Source of the DNA: Sedimenticola sp.
GTDB lineage: Bacteria; Pseudomonadota; Gammaproteobacteria; Chromatiales; Chromatiaceae
NCBI GenBank assembly: GCA_027038775.1
Contig: JALWGP010000261.1
Location: forward strand, 1-9,713
DNA length: 9,713 bases
Direction of reading: 5' to 3'
The first letter of the stretch is position 1, and the number at the start of each line of letters is the position of its first letter. The notes below the pieces were generated by a model. The model did no database searches. It saw nothing but the letters and a program-made list of their open reading frames with translations, and was not told the origin of the DNA. A program made the position numbers and the translations under genes. Positions 1 to 6,770 of this stretch are shown here, piece after piece.

Positions 1-1264
1 GGAAGCACTTGCCCGGCATGGCGCCGATGTAGGTGCGGCGGTGGCCCTTGATCTCCGCCTCGTCGCGGATGCCGCCCACCGAGAAGCGGTAGAACCTGCG
101 CCCCACGGCGTCGGCGATGGAGCGGCCGATGGAGGTCTTGCCCACGCCGGGCGGGCCCACCAGCAGGATGATGGAACCCTTGATCTCACCGCGCTGGATC
201 CCCAGGGCGAGGAATTCGAGGATGCGCTCCTTCACGTCCTCCAGGCCGTAGTGGTCGCGGTCGAGCACCCGGCGGGCGTGCTTCAGGTCGAGGTTGTCCT
301 CGGAGCGTTGTCCCCAGGGGAGCAGGGTGATCCAGTCCAGGTAGTTGCGGGTGACGTTGTATTCCGAGGAGCCGGTCTCGAGCATGGAGAGCTTCTCCAG
401 CTCCTCCTCCACCCGCAGCTCGGCCTCCTCGGTGAGCTCGAGCTTCTCCAGCCGCTCGCGGAACTTCTCGATGTCGGCGGTGCGGTCGTCCTTGGCGAGG
501 CCGAGCTCCTGCTGGATCACCTTGAGCTGCTCCTTGAGGAAGAACTCGCGCTGCTGCTTCTCCATGCGCTCCTCCACCGTGTGGCGGATCTTCTGCTGGG
601 CGCGCATGATCTCCAGCTCCTTGCTCAGCAGCGCCAGCACCTTCTCCATGCGCGGCAACAGTTCCACCGTCTCCAGGATCTCCTGTTGCTCCTCCTTGGA
701 GGCGGAGGTGAGGCCGGTGGCGAAGTCGGCCAGCAGGGAGGGGTTCTCGGGGCCGAAGCGGTCGAGGAAGAAGCGCAGCTCCTCCTGAAGCAGGGGGTTG
801 AGCGGCAGCAGCTCCTTGATGGTGTTGATGATGGCCAGGGCGTAGGCCTTGATCTCCTCGGTGATCTTGCCGCGGAACTCGCGCAGGTACTCGACGCGGG
901 CCAGGTAGGGCGGCTCCTCCTGGATGAACTGCTCCACCCGGAAGCGCTGGATGCACTCCACCAGTACCTGCAACTTGCCGTCGGCCTCGTGCACCTTGTG
1001 GATGCGGCCGACGGTGCCGATGCGGTACATGGCCTCGGGCGAGGTCTGCTCGGCCTGGTCGTCCATGGTGAGCAAGAGGCCGATGAGGTGGTGCTCGGTC
1101 TCGGAGACGGCCTGGATGGTGGGCGCCCAGGCGGCCGCGTCCATGAGCAGGGGCACGCCCTGGCCGGGGAAGAAGGGGCGCGCGGCGATGGGCAGGATGT
1201 GGATGACGGCGGGCAGGACTTCGTCCGCGCGGGCCGGTACCTGGTGCTGGTTTTCGTCGTTCAT
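1..1264 (-). CDS. lon: Lon-family ATP-dependent protease, N-terminal part (runs off left edge)
   Basis: Cytoplasmic AAA+ serine protease that unfolds and degrades damaged or regulatory proteins. About 421 codons are present. They cover the N-terminal substrate-recognition domain (roughly residues 15-215), a long charged coiled-coil region (about 215-300, including [24 protein letters not shown] sequence typical of Lon) and the start of the ATPase domain. Walker A, GPPGVGKT, is at residues 370-377, followed by [26 protein letters not shown]. Walker B, the sensors and the Ser-Lys protease domain lie outside the window. The N-terminus ([17 protein letters not shown], then [13 protein letters not shown]) resembles, from memory, the AsrA-type second Lon of Pseudomonas (PA0779) more than the classic Lon (LPLRDVVVYP). 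The start at 1264 is preferred over an in-frame ATG at 1303 because that ATG lies inside the predicted promoter -10 element. AGAGGG (1277-1282) is a possible but distant ribosome-binding site. Family is certain; subtype is an inference. Confidence 0.95.
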   Translation of the reverse strand, partial: MNDENQHQVPARADEVLPAVIHILPIAARPFFPGQGVPLLMDAAAWAPTIQAVSETEHHLIGLLLTMDDQAEQTSPEAMYRIGTVGRIHKVHEADGKLQVLVECIQRFRVEQFIQEEPPYLARVEYLREFRGKITEEIKAYALAIINTIKELLPLNPLLQEELRFFLDRFGPENPSLLADFATGLTSASKEEQQEILETVELLPRMEKVLALLSKELEIMRAQQKIRHTVEERMEKQQREFFLKEQLKVIQQELGLAKDDRTADIEKFRERLEKLELTEEAELRVEEELEKLSMLETGSSEYNVTRNYLDWITLLPWGQRSEDNLDLKHARRVLDRDHYGLEDVKERILEFLALGIQRGEIKGSIILLVGPPGVGKTSIGRSIADAVGRRFYRFSVGGIRDEAEIKGHRRTYIGAMPGKCF

Positions 1265-1298
1265 GTTCTTGTTTTTCCCTCTTTTTTCGGTAGCTGGG

Positions 1299-1328
1299 TA
1301 CATGGGGGTGACCGGGTTGGGCTTCAAC
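1299..1328 (-). promoter_or_regulatory. Candidate sigma-32 (heat-shock) promoter of lon
   Basis: On the minus strand, GTTGAA (1323-1328) is followed after 15 bases by CCCCATGTA (1299-1307). The RpoH consensus is CTTGAA, 13-15 bases, CCCCATnTA, so the -10 matches fully and the -35 differs by one base. As I recall it, the E. coli lon heat-shock promoter also has GTTGAA and CCCCATATA. Transcription would begin near 1293, giving a leader of about 30 bases before the ATG at 1264. The first REPIN starts 12 bases upstream of the -35. Confidence 0.75.
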
Positions 1329-1340
1329 CATGCCGCCCCG

Positions 1341-1399
1341 GTAGGAGGCCCGCCCCCGGGCCGAACGTCAAACGTTCGCGGCGGGGGCGCCGCTCCTAC
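1341..1399. repeat. REPIN-like repeat, copy 1 (inverted pair of REP hairpins)
   Basis: This 59-bp unit consists of two 25-base arms facing each other. Each arm read inward is GTAGGA, a 6-bp stem, a CCCC loop, the complementary stem, then GAA. The left-arm stem is GGCCCG/CGGGCC. The right arm, read on the minus strand, has GCGGCG/CGCCGC. Different stems with identical loop, head and tail indicate a conserved hairpin. A GTAG head followed by a hairpin, in inverted pairs, is the known signature of REP/REPIN elements mobilised by RAYT (IS200/IS605-like) transposases, and GTAGGAGC...GCGAA resembles Pseudomonas REPs. No RAYT gene is in the window. The 61 bases to copy 2 (1400-1460) hold nothing I recognise. 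Confidence 0.88.
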
Positions 1400-1460
1400 A
1401 GGGCGGGTTCCGCAACGGGGCGCCGCCGCCTCCGCTTCGCGCTGCACTTCCCTGTGCGGG

Positions 1461-1520
1461 GTAGGAGGCCCGCCCCCGGGCCGAACTCGGAAACATTCGC
1501 GGCGGGGGCGCCGCTCCTAC
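1461..1520. repeat. REPIN-like repeat, copy 2
   Basis: A 60-bp copy in the same orientation as copy 1. Both arms (1461-1485 and 1496-1520) are identical to those of copy 1, and only the short central spacer between the arms differs. It is separated from copy 3 by 11 bases (1521-1531). Confidence 0.88.
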
Positions 1521-1531
1521 TGGAGCGGATC

Positions 1532-1593
1532 ATAGGAGGCCCGCCCCCGGGCCGAATTTCAACAAACCTTTCGCGGCGGGGCGCCGCTCCTAC
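1532..1593. repeat. REPIN-like repeat, copy 3, overlapping the ksgA stop codon
   Basis: A 62-bp copy in the same orientation. It is the most diverged of the three: the left head is ATAG instead of GTAG, and the right-arm loop has three C rather than four. Its right end, CTCCTAC (1587-1593), contains the reverse complement of the ksgA stop codon TAG (1590-1592), so the repeat boundary is the end of that gene. Confidence 0.85.
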
Positions 1594-2369
1594 CCGGCCG
1601 CGGCGTTGGCCAGCGCCACGAACCCGGCGGGCGGCACCTGCTCGGCCCGGGCGCCGGGATCGATGCCGCACCGCTCCAGGGTGCCCGGCGGCAGCAGCTT
1701 CTTGAGGGTGTTGCGCAGGGTCTTGCGTCGCTGGGAGAAGGCCTGGGCGACGATGCGCGAGAAGAGGTCGAAGTCGGCGATGGGCCAGGGGGGCTCCTCG
1801 TGGGGCACCAGGCGCACGAAGGCCGACTCCACCTTCGGTGGGGGGTGGAAGGCGCCGGGCCCGACGGGGAAGAGACGCTCCACCGCGCAGCGCACCTGGA
1901 GCATGACGCTCAGGCGGCCGTAGGTCTTGCTGCCGGGCGCGGCGGCCATGCGCTCCACCACCTCCTTCTGCAGCATGAAGTGGAGGTCGCGGATGCAGTG
2001 GGCCTCCTCCAGCAGGTGGAAGAGGAGCGGGGTGGAGATGTTGTAGGGCAGGTTCCCCACCACGCGCAGCCGCTCCTCGTCCTCCCGCAGGTCGCAGAAG
2101 GAGAAGCGCAGGGCGTCGGCCTGGTGGAGGCGGAAGTTTTCCCGGTGGCCGAACCGCGCCTCCAGCAGTCTCGCCAGATCGCGATCCAGCTCCACGGCGT
2201 CCAGCCGACAGCCATGCTCCAGCAGCCCCTCGGTGATGGCCCCCTGCCCGGGCCCGATCTCCACCAGGTGCTCTCCCGGCCGGGGCGCCACGGCGGCCAG
2301 GATGCGGGCGATGGTGCCGGGGTCGTGGAGGAAGTTCTGGCCGAAACGCTTGCGGGGACGGTGGTTCAC
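1590..2369 (-). CDS. ksgA: 16S rRNA (adenine1518/1519-N6)-dimethyltransferase KsgA
   Basis: Transfers four methyl groups from S-adenosylmethionine to two adjacent adenines near the 3' end of 16S rRNA, a late check on 30S assembly; loss gives kasugamycin resistance. The protein has 259 residues, against about 273 in E. coli. It carries RFGQNFL (8-14), the SAM-binding loop EIGPGQG (37-43), the catalytic NLPYN (106-110), FHPPPKVES (174-182) and FSQRRKTLRN (211-220), so the enzyme appears complete. The start is GTG at 2369, as no ATG precedes RFGQNFL in frame; no strong ribosome-binding site is seen. The stop TAG lies within the end of REPIN copy 3, leaving a short C-terminus ending in ANAAAG. 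Downstream on the same strand is lon. Its usual partners surA, pdxA and apaG/apaH are not adjacent. Confidence 0.97.
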   Translation of the reverse strand: MNHRPRKRFGQNFLHDPGTIARILAAVAPRPGEHLVEIGPGQGAITEGLLEHGCRLDAVELDRDLARLLEARFGHRENFRLHQADALRFSFCDLREDEERLRVVGNLPYNISTPLLFHLLEEAHCIRDLHFMLQKEVVERMAAAPGSKTYGRLSVMLQVRCAVERLFPVGPGAFHPPPKVESAFVRLVPHEEPPWPIADFDLFSRIVAQAFSQRRKTLRNTLKKLLPPGTLERCGIDPGARAEQVPPAGFVALANAAAG

Positions 2370-2522
2370 GGTCTGCTGGGGCAGTGACGGGGACGTGCGC
2401 CAGTGTAACAGCCTTGCTTTCCCGGCTGCATGGTCTATTCGTTAGTTGTAACTGCAACGGAGCACTGAATCGGCGGTGGGCCTGGACAGGGCTTCCGGCC
2501 CTCGAACAACCGGAGGAGATCA

Positions 2523-2756
2523 ATGGGAAGTTACTGCGGAGACGTGCTGATCCACATCGACGAGAGCCTGGACGATCAGGATATCCACGAGATCGAGTAC
2601 GAACTGGGCCAGATCGACGGCGTTTACAGCGCCTGCGTGCCGGAGAAGGCGCGCCACCTGATGCTGGTGGACTACGATCCCATGGACGTGGAGGCGTCCG
2701 AGCTGCTGCAGCAGGTGCGCAGCCACGGGCTGCACGCAGAGCTGGTCGGGTTGTGA
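2523..2756 (+). CDS. Small HMA-fold-like protein lacking the CxxC metal site
   Basis: A 77-residue cytoplasmic protein with a strong ribosome-binding site, GGAGGA (2512-2517), five bases before the ATG. Its pattern matches the beta-alpha-beta-beta-alpha-beta heavy-metal-associated domain of copper chaperones: strand DVLIHID (8-14), a helix at about 18-29, then GVYSACVPEKARHLMLVDYDP (33-53), aligning with the GVxxvxVnxxxxxxxVxyDP part of HMA domains, then a helix (56-69) and a final LHAELV. The loop that should carry MxCxxC reads DESLDD instead, so copper binding in the usual way is not expected. The only cysteines are Cys5 and Cys38. The function is unknown. It might bind a partner or another ligand, or be a relic domain under new selection. 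It is divergent from ksgA (153-bp gap, no convincing promoter) and precedes miaB by 76 bp. Confidence 0.8.
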   Translation: MGSYCGDVLIHIDESLDDQDIHEIEYELGQIDGVYSACVPEKARHLMLVDYDPMDVEASELLQQVRSHGLHAELVGL

Positions 2757-2832
2757 ACAGCGGCTCACCGGGCATGGCGGAAACTGGCTGAAAGTTATAC
2801 AATTTCAGGCCGTTTCCCGATAATCGAGTTTG

Positions 2833-4182
2833 ATGCCCGGCAAGTTATACATCAAGACCTTCGGCTGCCAGATGAACGAGTACGACTCCGCCAAGATGGC
2901 GGACGTGCTCGCCGAGTCCCACGGTCTTGAGGTCACCGACGACCCTCAGGCGGCCGACGTACTGCTGCTCAACACCTGCTCGATCCGCGAGAAGGCCCAG
3001 GAGAAGGTCTTTTCGCTGCTCGGTTGCTGGAAGAGCTGGAAGCGGGAAAGGCCGGACCTGGTCATCGGGGTGGGTGGTTGCGTGGCCAGCCAGGAGGGCG
3101 AGGCCATCCGCGCCCGCGCGCCCTACGTGGACCTGGTCTTCGGCCCCCAGACCCTCCACCGCCTGCCCGAGATGCTGGAGCAGGCCCGCGCCACCGGTTC
3201 GCCGGTGGTGGACGTGAGCTTTCCCGAGATCGAGAAGTTCGACCGCCTGCCCGAGCCCCGCGCCGAGGGCCCCACCGCCTACGTCTCCATCATGGAGGGG
3301 TGCTCCAAGTACTGCACCTACTGCGTGGTGCCCTACACCCGCGGCACCGAGATCAGCCGTCCCTTCGACGACGTCATCGCCGAGATCGCGGCCCTGGCCG
3401 GGCAGGGCGTGCGCGAGGTGAACCTGCTGGGGCAGAACGTCAACGCCTACCGCGGCGAGATGCACGACGGCGAGGTGGCCGACCTGGCCCTGCTCATCCG
3501 CTTCGTTGCCGCGATCGACGGCATCGACCGCATCCGTTTCACCACCTCCCACCCGGTGGAGTTCTCGGACAGCCTCATCGAGGTCTACGGCGAGGTGCCC
3601 GAGCTGGTCAGCTTCCTCCACCTGCCGGTGCAGTCGGGCTCGGACCGCATCCTCATGGCCATGAAGCGCGGCCACAGCGCCTTCGAGTACAAGCAGAAGA
3701 TCCGCAGGCTGCGCGAGGTCCGGCCCGACATCAGCATCTCCTCGGACTTCATCGTGGGCTTTCCCGGCGAGACCGACGCCGACCACCGTCTCACCATGCA
3801 GCTCATCGAGGAGATCGGCTTCGACCACTCTTTCAGTTTCCTCTACAGCCGCCGCCCCGGCACCCCGGCGGCGGACTACCCCGACGACGTGCCCCTGGAG
3901 GTGAAGCAGGCGCGCCTGGCCGAGCTGCAGCAGGCCATCAACACCCATGCCCAGCGCATCAGCCGGCAGATGGTGGGCACGGTGCAGCGCATCCTGGTGG
4001 AGCGCCCCTCGCGCAAGGACCCCGCCATGCTCGCCGGGCGCACCGAGAACAACCGGGTGGTGAACTTTGCCGGGCCGGAATCGCTCATTGGCGAGTTCGT
4101 CGAAGTGCGCATTACCGAGGCGCTGCCCAACTCCCTGCGCGGCGAGCTGGCATCGCCCCTCCCTTCCGTAGTCAACTCCTGA
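2833..4182 (+). CDS. miaB: tRNA-2-methylthio-N6-dimethylallyladenosine synthase MiaB
   Basis: Radical-SAM methylthiotransferase that converts i6A37 to ms2i6A37 in tRNAs reading UNN codons, using two [4Fe-4S] clusters. The protein has 449 residues. The N-terminal UPF0004 domain carries auxiliary-cluster cysteines Cys12 (TFGCQMN), Cys49 (NTCSIRE) and Cys83 (GGCVA). The radical-SAM motif CSKYCTYC has Cys157, Cys161 and Cys164. QSGSDRIL and [10 protein letters not shown] follow, and a C-terminal TRAM domain lies at about 378-442. ATG at 2833 is chosen over an in-frame TTG at 2830 because the family begins shortly before [12 protein letters not shown]. The ribosome-binding site is weak. It begins the conserved miaB-ybeZ-ybeY-corC-lnt run, with seven bases to ybeZ. 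A -10-like TATACA (2796-2801) lies upstream without a convincing -35. Confidence 0.98.
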   Translation: MPGKLYIKTFGCQMNEYDSAKMADVLAESHGLEVTDDPQAADVLLLNTCSIREKAQEKVFSLLGCWKSWKRERPDLVIGVGGCVASQEGEAIRARAPYVDLVFGPQTLHRLPEMLEQARATGSPVVDVSFPEIEKFDRLPEPRAEGPTAYVSIMEGCSKYCTYCVVPYTRGTEISRPFDDVIAEIAALAGQGVREVNLLGQNVNAYRGEMHDGEVADLALLIRFVAAIDGIDRIRFTTSHPVEFSDSLIEVYGEVPELVSFLHLPVQSGSDRILMAMKRGHSAFEYKQKIRRLREVRPDISISSDFIVGFPGETDADHRLTMQLIEEIGFDHSFSFLYSRRPGTPAADYPDDVPLEVKQARLAELQQAINTHAQRISRQMVGTVQRILVERPSRKDPAMLAGRTENNRVVNFAGPESLIGEFVEVRITEALPNSLRGELASPLPSVVNS

Positions 4183-4189
4183 ACGCTGT

Positions 4190-5179
4190 ATGACCGCAAC
4201 CCCCCTTGCCGACCACCCTCAGTCCCTGGACCTGGTCCTCGAGCCCGAGAACAACGAGCGCCTGCGCAACGTCTGCGGGCAGATGGACGAGCACCTGCGC
4301 CAGCTCGAGCGGCGCCTCGGGATCGAGATCAACAACCGCGGTGCCGCCTTCCACCTGCTGGGCAGCCGCGAGGCCATCGACGCCGGCGCCCGCGTGCTGG
4401 AGATGATGTACGAGGCCACCGCCGAGGAGGTGCTCACCCCCGCCGACGTCCACCTCTTCCTGCAGGAGTCGGGGGTGGAGGAGCTGCTCATCCCGGTGGA
4501 ACCCGACATCCCCGAGGTGGTGATCAAGACCAGGCGGGGGCTGGTGCGCCCCCGCGGCCCCCACCAGCGGGAGTACCTGCACCGGGTGATGACCCACGAC
4601 ATCAATTTCGGCGTGGGCCCGGCAGGCACCGGCAAGACCTATCTCGCCGTGGCCTGCGCGGTGGAGGCGCTGGAGCACGACCGGGTGCGGCGGCTGATCC
4701 TGGTGCGGCCGGCGGTGGAGGCGGGCGAGCGGCTCGGCTTCCTGCCCGGGGACTTGGCGCAGAAGATCGACCCCTACCTGCGGCCCCTCTACGACGCCCT
4801 CTACGAGATGCTCGGTTTCGAGAAGGTGCACAAGCTGGTGGAGCGCAACGTCATCGAGGTGGCGCCGCTCGCCTACATGCGTGGCCGCACCCTCAACGAC
4901 GCCTTCATCATCCTCGACGAGGCGCAGAACACCACCCCCGAGCAGATGAAGATGTTCCTCACCCGGATCGGCTTCGGTTCCACCGCCGTCATCACCGGCG
5001 ACGTCACCCAGGTGGACCTGCCGCGCCACCAGCAGTCGGGGTTGCGCCAGGCCATCGAGGTGCTGGCCGACGTGGAGGGCATCAGCTTCACCTTCTTCAA
5101 CGCCCGCGATGTGGTGCGCCACCCCCTGGTGCAGCGGGTGGTGGAGGCCTACGACAGCCGCGGCGGGGAACAGCGGTGA
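4190..5179 (+). CDS. ybeZ: PhoH-family NTPase YbeZ
   Basis: Cytoplasmic P-loop ATPase of the PhoH family, encoded next to YbeY throughout the gammaproteobacteria and reported to interact with it in rRNA and RNA metabolism; its exact substrate is not settled. The protein has 329 residues, close to the usual length. An N-terminal domain (about 12-105) is followed by the helicase-like ATPase core, with Walker A GPAGTGKT (143-150), the [18 protein letters not shown] segment typical of PhoH (171-188), Walker [10 protein letters not shown] (239-247) and the [10 protein letters not shown] sensor region (269-278). The ATG is seven bases after the miaB stop, consistent with one transcript. After its stop there are 13 bases before the 220-bp element A, which separates it from ybeY. 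Confidence 0.96.
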   Translation: MTATPLADHPQSLDLVLEPENNERLRNVCGQMDEHLRQLERRLGIEINNRGAAFHLLGSREAIDAGARVLEMMYEATAEEVLTPADVHLFLQESGVEELLIPVEPDIPEVVIKTRRGLVRPRGPHQREYLHRVMTHDINFGVGPAGTGKTYLAVACAVEALEHDRVRRLILVRPAVEAGERLGFLPGDLAQKIDPYLRPLYDALYEMLGFEKVHKLVERNVIEVAPLAYMRGRTLNDAFIILDEAQNTTPEQMKMFLTRIGFGSTAVITGDVTQVDLPRHQQSGLRQAIEVLADVEGISFTFFNARDVVRHPLVQRVVEAYDSRGGEQR

Positions 5180-5192
5180 ACGTTCTTTCCCA

Positions 5193-5412
5193 TGCGGGTC
5201 GGATTTCAGTCCGACCTCTCCTGGTCAAAGCGAGCCGGCTGGAATGGAGGAAAGCCGTTCCCGGGGTCTCTGGCGGGACGTCCGAGGCCAGGGATGGCCG
5301 AGGCCGAGCGCACAGGGACGTGCTCGTAGCGGTCCCGCCAGAGACCCCGGGAGCGGCTACCCCCTCGATCAAGGTCCCGAATTCCCAATGCCGGACTGAA
5401 GTCCGACCCGCA
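5193..5412. repeat. 220-bp palindromic repeat element, copy A, with REP-like ends
   Basis: The outer arms (5193-5215 and 5390-5412) are inverted repeats with 21 of 23 positions matching. Each is a hairpin, GCGGGTCGG then a TTCA loop and the returning stem. The core is a perfect 20-bp inverted repeat, CCCGGGGTCTCTGGCGGGAC, at 5260-5279 and 5332-5351, around a 52-base loop (5280-5331) that has smaller hairpins of its own. The element fills the ybeZ-ybeY gap and stops 14 bases before the ybeY ATG. It is homologous to copy B (6771-6990) in opposite orientation. It encodes no convincing protein. It looks like a non-autonomous MITE/REP-type element; no flanking target duplication is evident. Confidence 0.9.
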
Positions 5413-5426
5413 GGGGGCGCGGCGGC

Positions 5427-5876
5427 ATGAAGCTGGAGCTGCAGGTCGCCACAGAAGCGTCCGGCCTTCCCGCGCGCGAGGCGTTCGAACGCTGGGCGGA
5501 GGCCGCCCTCGAGGATGAGCCCCGCCGCGAGCTGGTGATCCGCATCGTGGACGAGGCCGAGAGCCGGGCGCTGAACCGCGACTACCGGGGCAAGGACAAG
5601 TCCACCAACGTCCTCTCCTTTCCCTTCGAGGCGCCGCCGGGGCTTCCCAGCGAGCACCTGGGCGACCTGGTGATCTGCGCCCCCGTGGTGGCGCGTGAAG
5701 CCCGCGGGCAGGGCAAGCCCCTCGAACACCACTGGGCCCACATGGTGGTGCACGGCGTGCTCCACCTGCGCGGTTTCGACCACCTGGCCCCGACCGAGGC
5801 GGAGGAGATGGAGGCCAGGGAACGCCGCATCCTCTCCTCCTTCGACATTCCCGATCCCTACCAAGAGGTTGCATGA
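5427..5876 (+). CDS. ybeY: Endoribonuclease / rRNA maturation factor YbeY
   Basis: Zinc-dependent single-strand endoribonuclease needed for 16S rRNA 3'-end maturation and 70S ribosome quality control. The protein has 149 residues, normal for the family. The metal-binding motif [11 protein letters not shown] has His109, His113 and His119. The conserved upstream block [19 protein letters not shown] (49-67) and LGDLVIC (78-84) are present, so the enzyme should be active. The start ATG at 5427 fits the family; the leader between the repeat element and the ATG is only 14 bases and G-rich, with no clear Shine-Dalgarno beyond AGGGGG at 5412-5417, where the element ends. Its stop overlaps the corC start by four bases (ATGA), implying translational coupling. 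Confidence 0.97.
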   Translation: MKLELQVATEASGLPAREAFERWAEAALEDEPRRELVIRIVDEAESRALNRDYRGKDKSTNVLSFPFEAPPGLPSEHLGDLVICAPVVAREARGQGKPLEHHWAHMVVHGVLHLRGFDHLAPTEAEEMEARERRILSSFDIPDPYQEVA

Positions 5877-6736
5877 ACACCAAGGACCCCTCACCCGACG
5901 GCTCATCGATACGCAAGCGGCTGGGACGGCTCCTGGCCGCCCTGGCGCCGGTGGAACCGGAGAGCCAGGAAGAGCTGGTGCAGATTCTCAAGCAGGCACG
6001 CAGGCACCACCTGATGGACGGCGAGGCCCTCTCCATGATGGAGGGGGTGTTGCAGGTCTCCGAGTTGCGGGTGCGCGACATCATGATCCCCCGCGCGCGC
6101 ATGGTGGTGGTGGAGCGCGACAAGCCCCTGGACGACATCCTGCCCGTCATTATCGAGTCGGCGCACTCCCGCTTTCCCGTCATCGGAGACGACCGCAGCG
6201 AGGTGGTGGGCATCCTGCTGGCCAAGGACCTGCTCCAGTTCTGCGGCAGCAACGCCCGCCGCTTCAACATGCGCGACATCCTGCGCTCGGCCGTCTTCGT
6301 GCCCGAGAGCAAGCGGCTCAACGTGCTGCTCAAGGAGTTCCGCCGCAGCCGCAACCACATGGCCATCGTTGTGGACGAGTACGGCGCCGCCGCCGGCCTC
6401 ATCACCATCGAGGACGTGCTGGAGCAGATCGTGGGCGAGATCGAGGACGAGTACGACTTCGACGAGGGGGCCTACATCCTCAAGCGCGGCGAGGGACGCT
6501 ACACCGCCAAGGCCCACACCACCATCGAGGAGTTCAACGAGTTCTTCGGCACCGACTTTCCCGACGAGGACTACGACACCATCGGCGGCATGGTGATCAA
6601 CCGCCTGGGGCACCTGCCCAAGCGGGGCGAGTCGGTGGAGATCGGGGGCTTCCGCTTCACCGTGGTGCGCGCCGACAGCCGCAAGATCCGCCTGCTCAAC
6701 ATCGAGAAGCTGCCGGTGGAGGCGGTGGCGGATTGA
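5873..6736 (+). CDS. corC: CBS-domain protein CorC (YbeX)
   Basis: Soluble protein of the CorC/HlyC family. It was named for magnesium/cobalt efflux with CorA but has more recently been tied to ribosome and RNA metabolism together with YbeY and YbeZ; the true role is open. The protein has 287 residues. It has a short basic N-terminus and a tandem CBS pair (about 65-125 and 130-190) that likely binds an adenine nucleotide, with MIPRARMVVVE and VDEYGAAAGLITIEDVLEQIVGEI as hallmark stretches. The C-terminal CorC_HlyC domain (about 203-282) is FAD-binding-like. There is no membrane segment, unlike the DUF21-containing relatives. The ATG overlaps the ybeY stop codon. A 262-bp gap, mostly repeat element B, separates it from lnt. 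Confidence 0.96.
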   Translation: MNTKDPSPDGSSIRKRLGRLLAALAPVEPESQEELVQILKQARRHHLMDGEALSMMEGVLQVSELRVRDIMIPRARMVVVERDKPLDDILPVIIESAHSRFPVIGDDRSEVVGILLAKDLLQFCGSNARRFNMRDILRSAVFVPESKRLNVLLKEFRRSRNHMAIVVDEYGAAAGLITIEDVLEQIVGEIEDEYDFDEGAYILKRGEGRYTAKAHTTIEEFNEFFGTDFPDEDYDTIGGMVINRLGHLPKRGESVEIGGFRFTVVRADSRKIRLLNIEKLPVEAVAD

Positions 6737-6770
6737 GGCAAGAGGCGGTTGTTTCCTGCCACGCGCCCCT

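Noticed and set aside
1264..1303. Alternative lon start at the in-frame ATG at 1303, adding 13 residues
   Set aside because: That ATG is within the predicted sigma-32 -10 element, it has no ribosome-binding site, and the extra residues are Lys/Asn-rich without family support.
186..1331. Minus-strand 381-codon frame overlapping lon
   Set aside because: It is out of frame with the clear Lon reading and very rich in Pro, Arg and Gly, typical of GC-rich alternative frames.
1341..1593. CRISPR-like spacing of repeats
   Set aside because: Only three units, each internally palindromic in two hairpins, with unequal gaps (61 and 11 bases) and no cas genes. The GTAG heads fit REPINs.
41..1705. Long plus-strand open frame of 554 codons
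   Set aside because: It is a shadow of lon on the other strand: low-complexity Leu/Gly/Ala/His-rich sequence. It runs across the REPIN cluster into the end of ksgA.
2370..2522. Promoter candidates in the ksgA/HMA-like gap (TTGCTT 2414-2419, TATTCG 2436-2441) and a small AGGGC/GCCCT hairpin at 2488-2502
   Set aside because: The -10 and spacing are weak and the hairpin has only five pairs without a T-run, so neither is strong enough to annotate.
2845..3948. Minus-strand 367-codon frame opposite miaB
   Set aside because: Shadow frame: composition dominated by Val, Leu, Gly, Ala and His, and the plus strand carries a complete MiaB.
4172..5122. Minus-strand 316-codon frame opposite ybeZ
   Set aside because: Shadow of a complete PhoH-family gene; no recognisable domain and biased composition.
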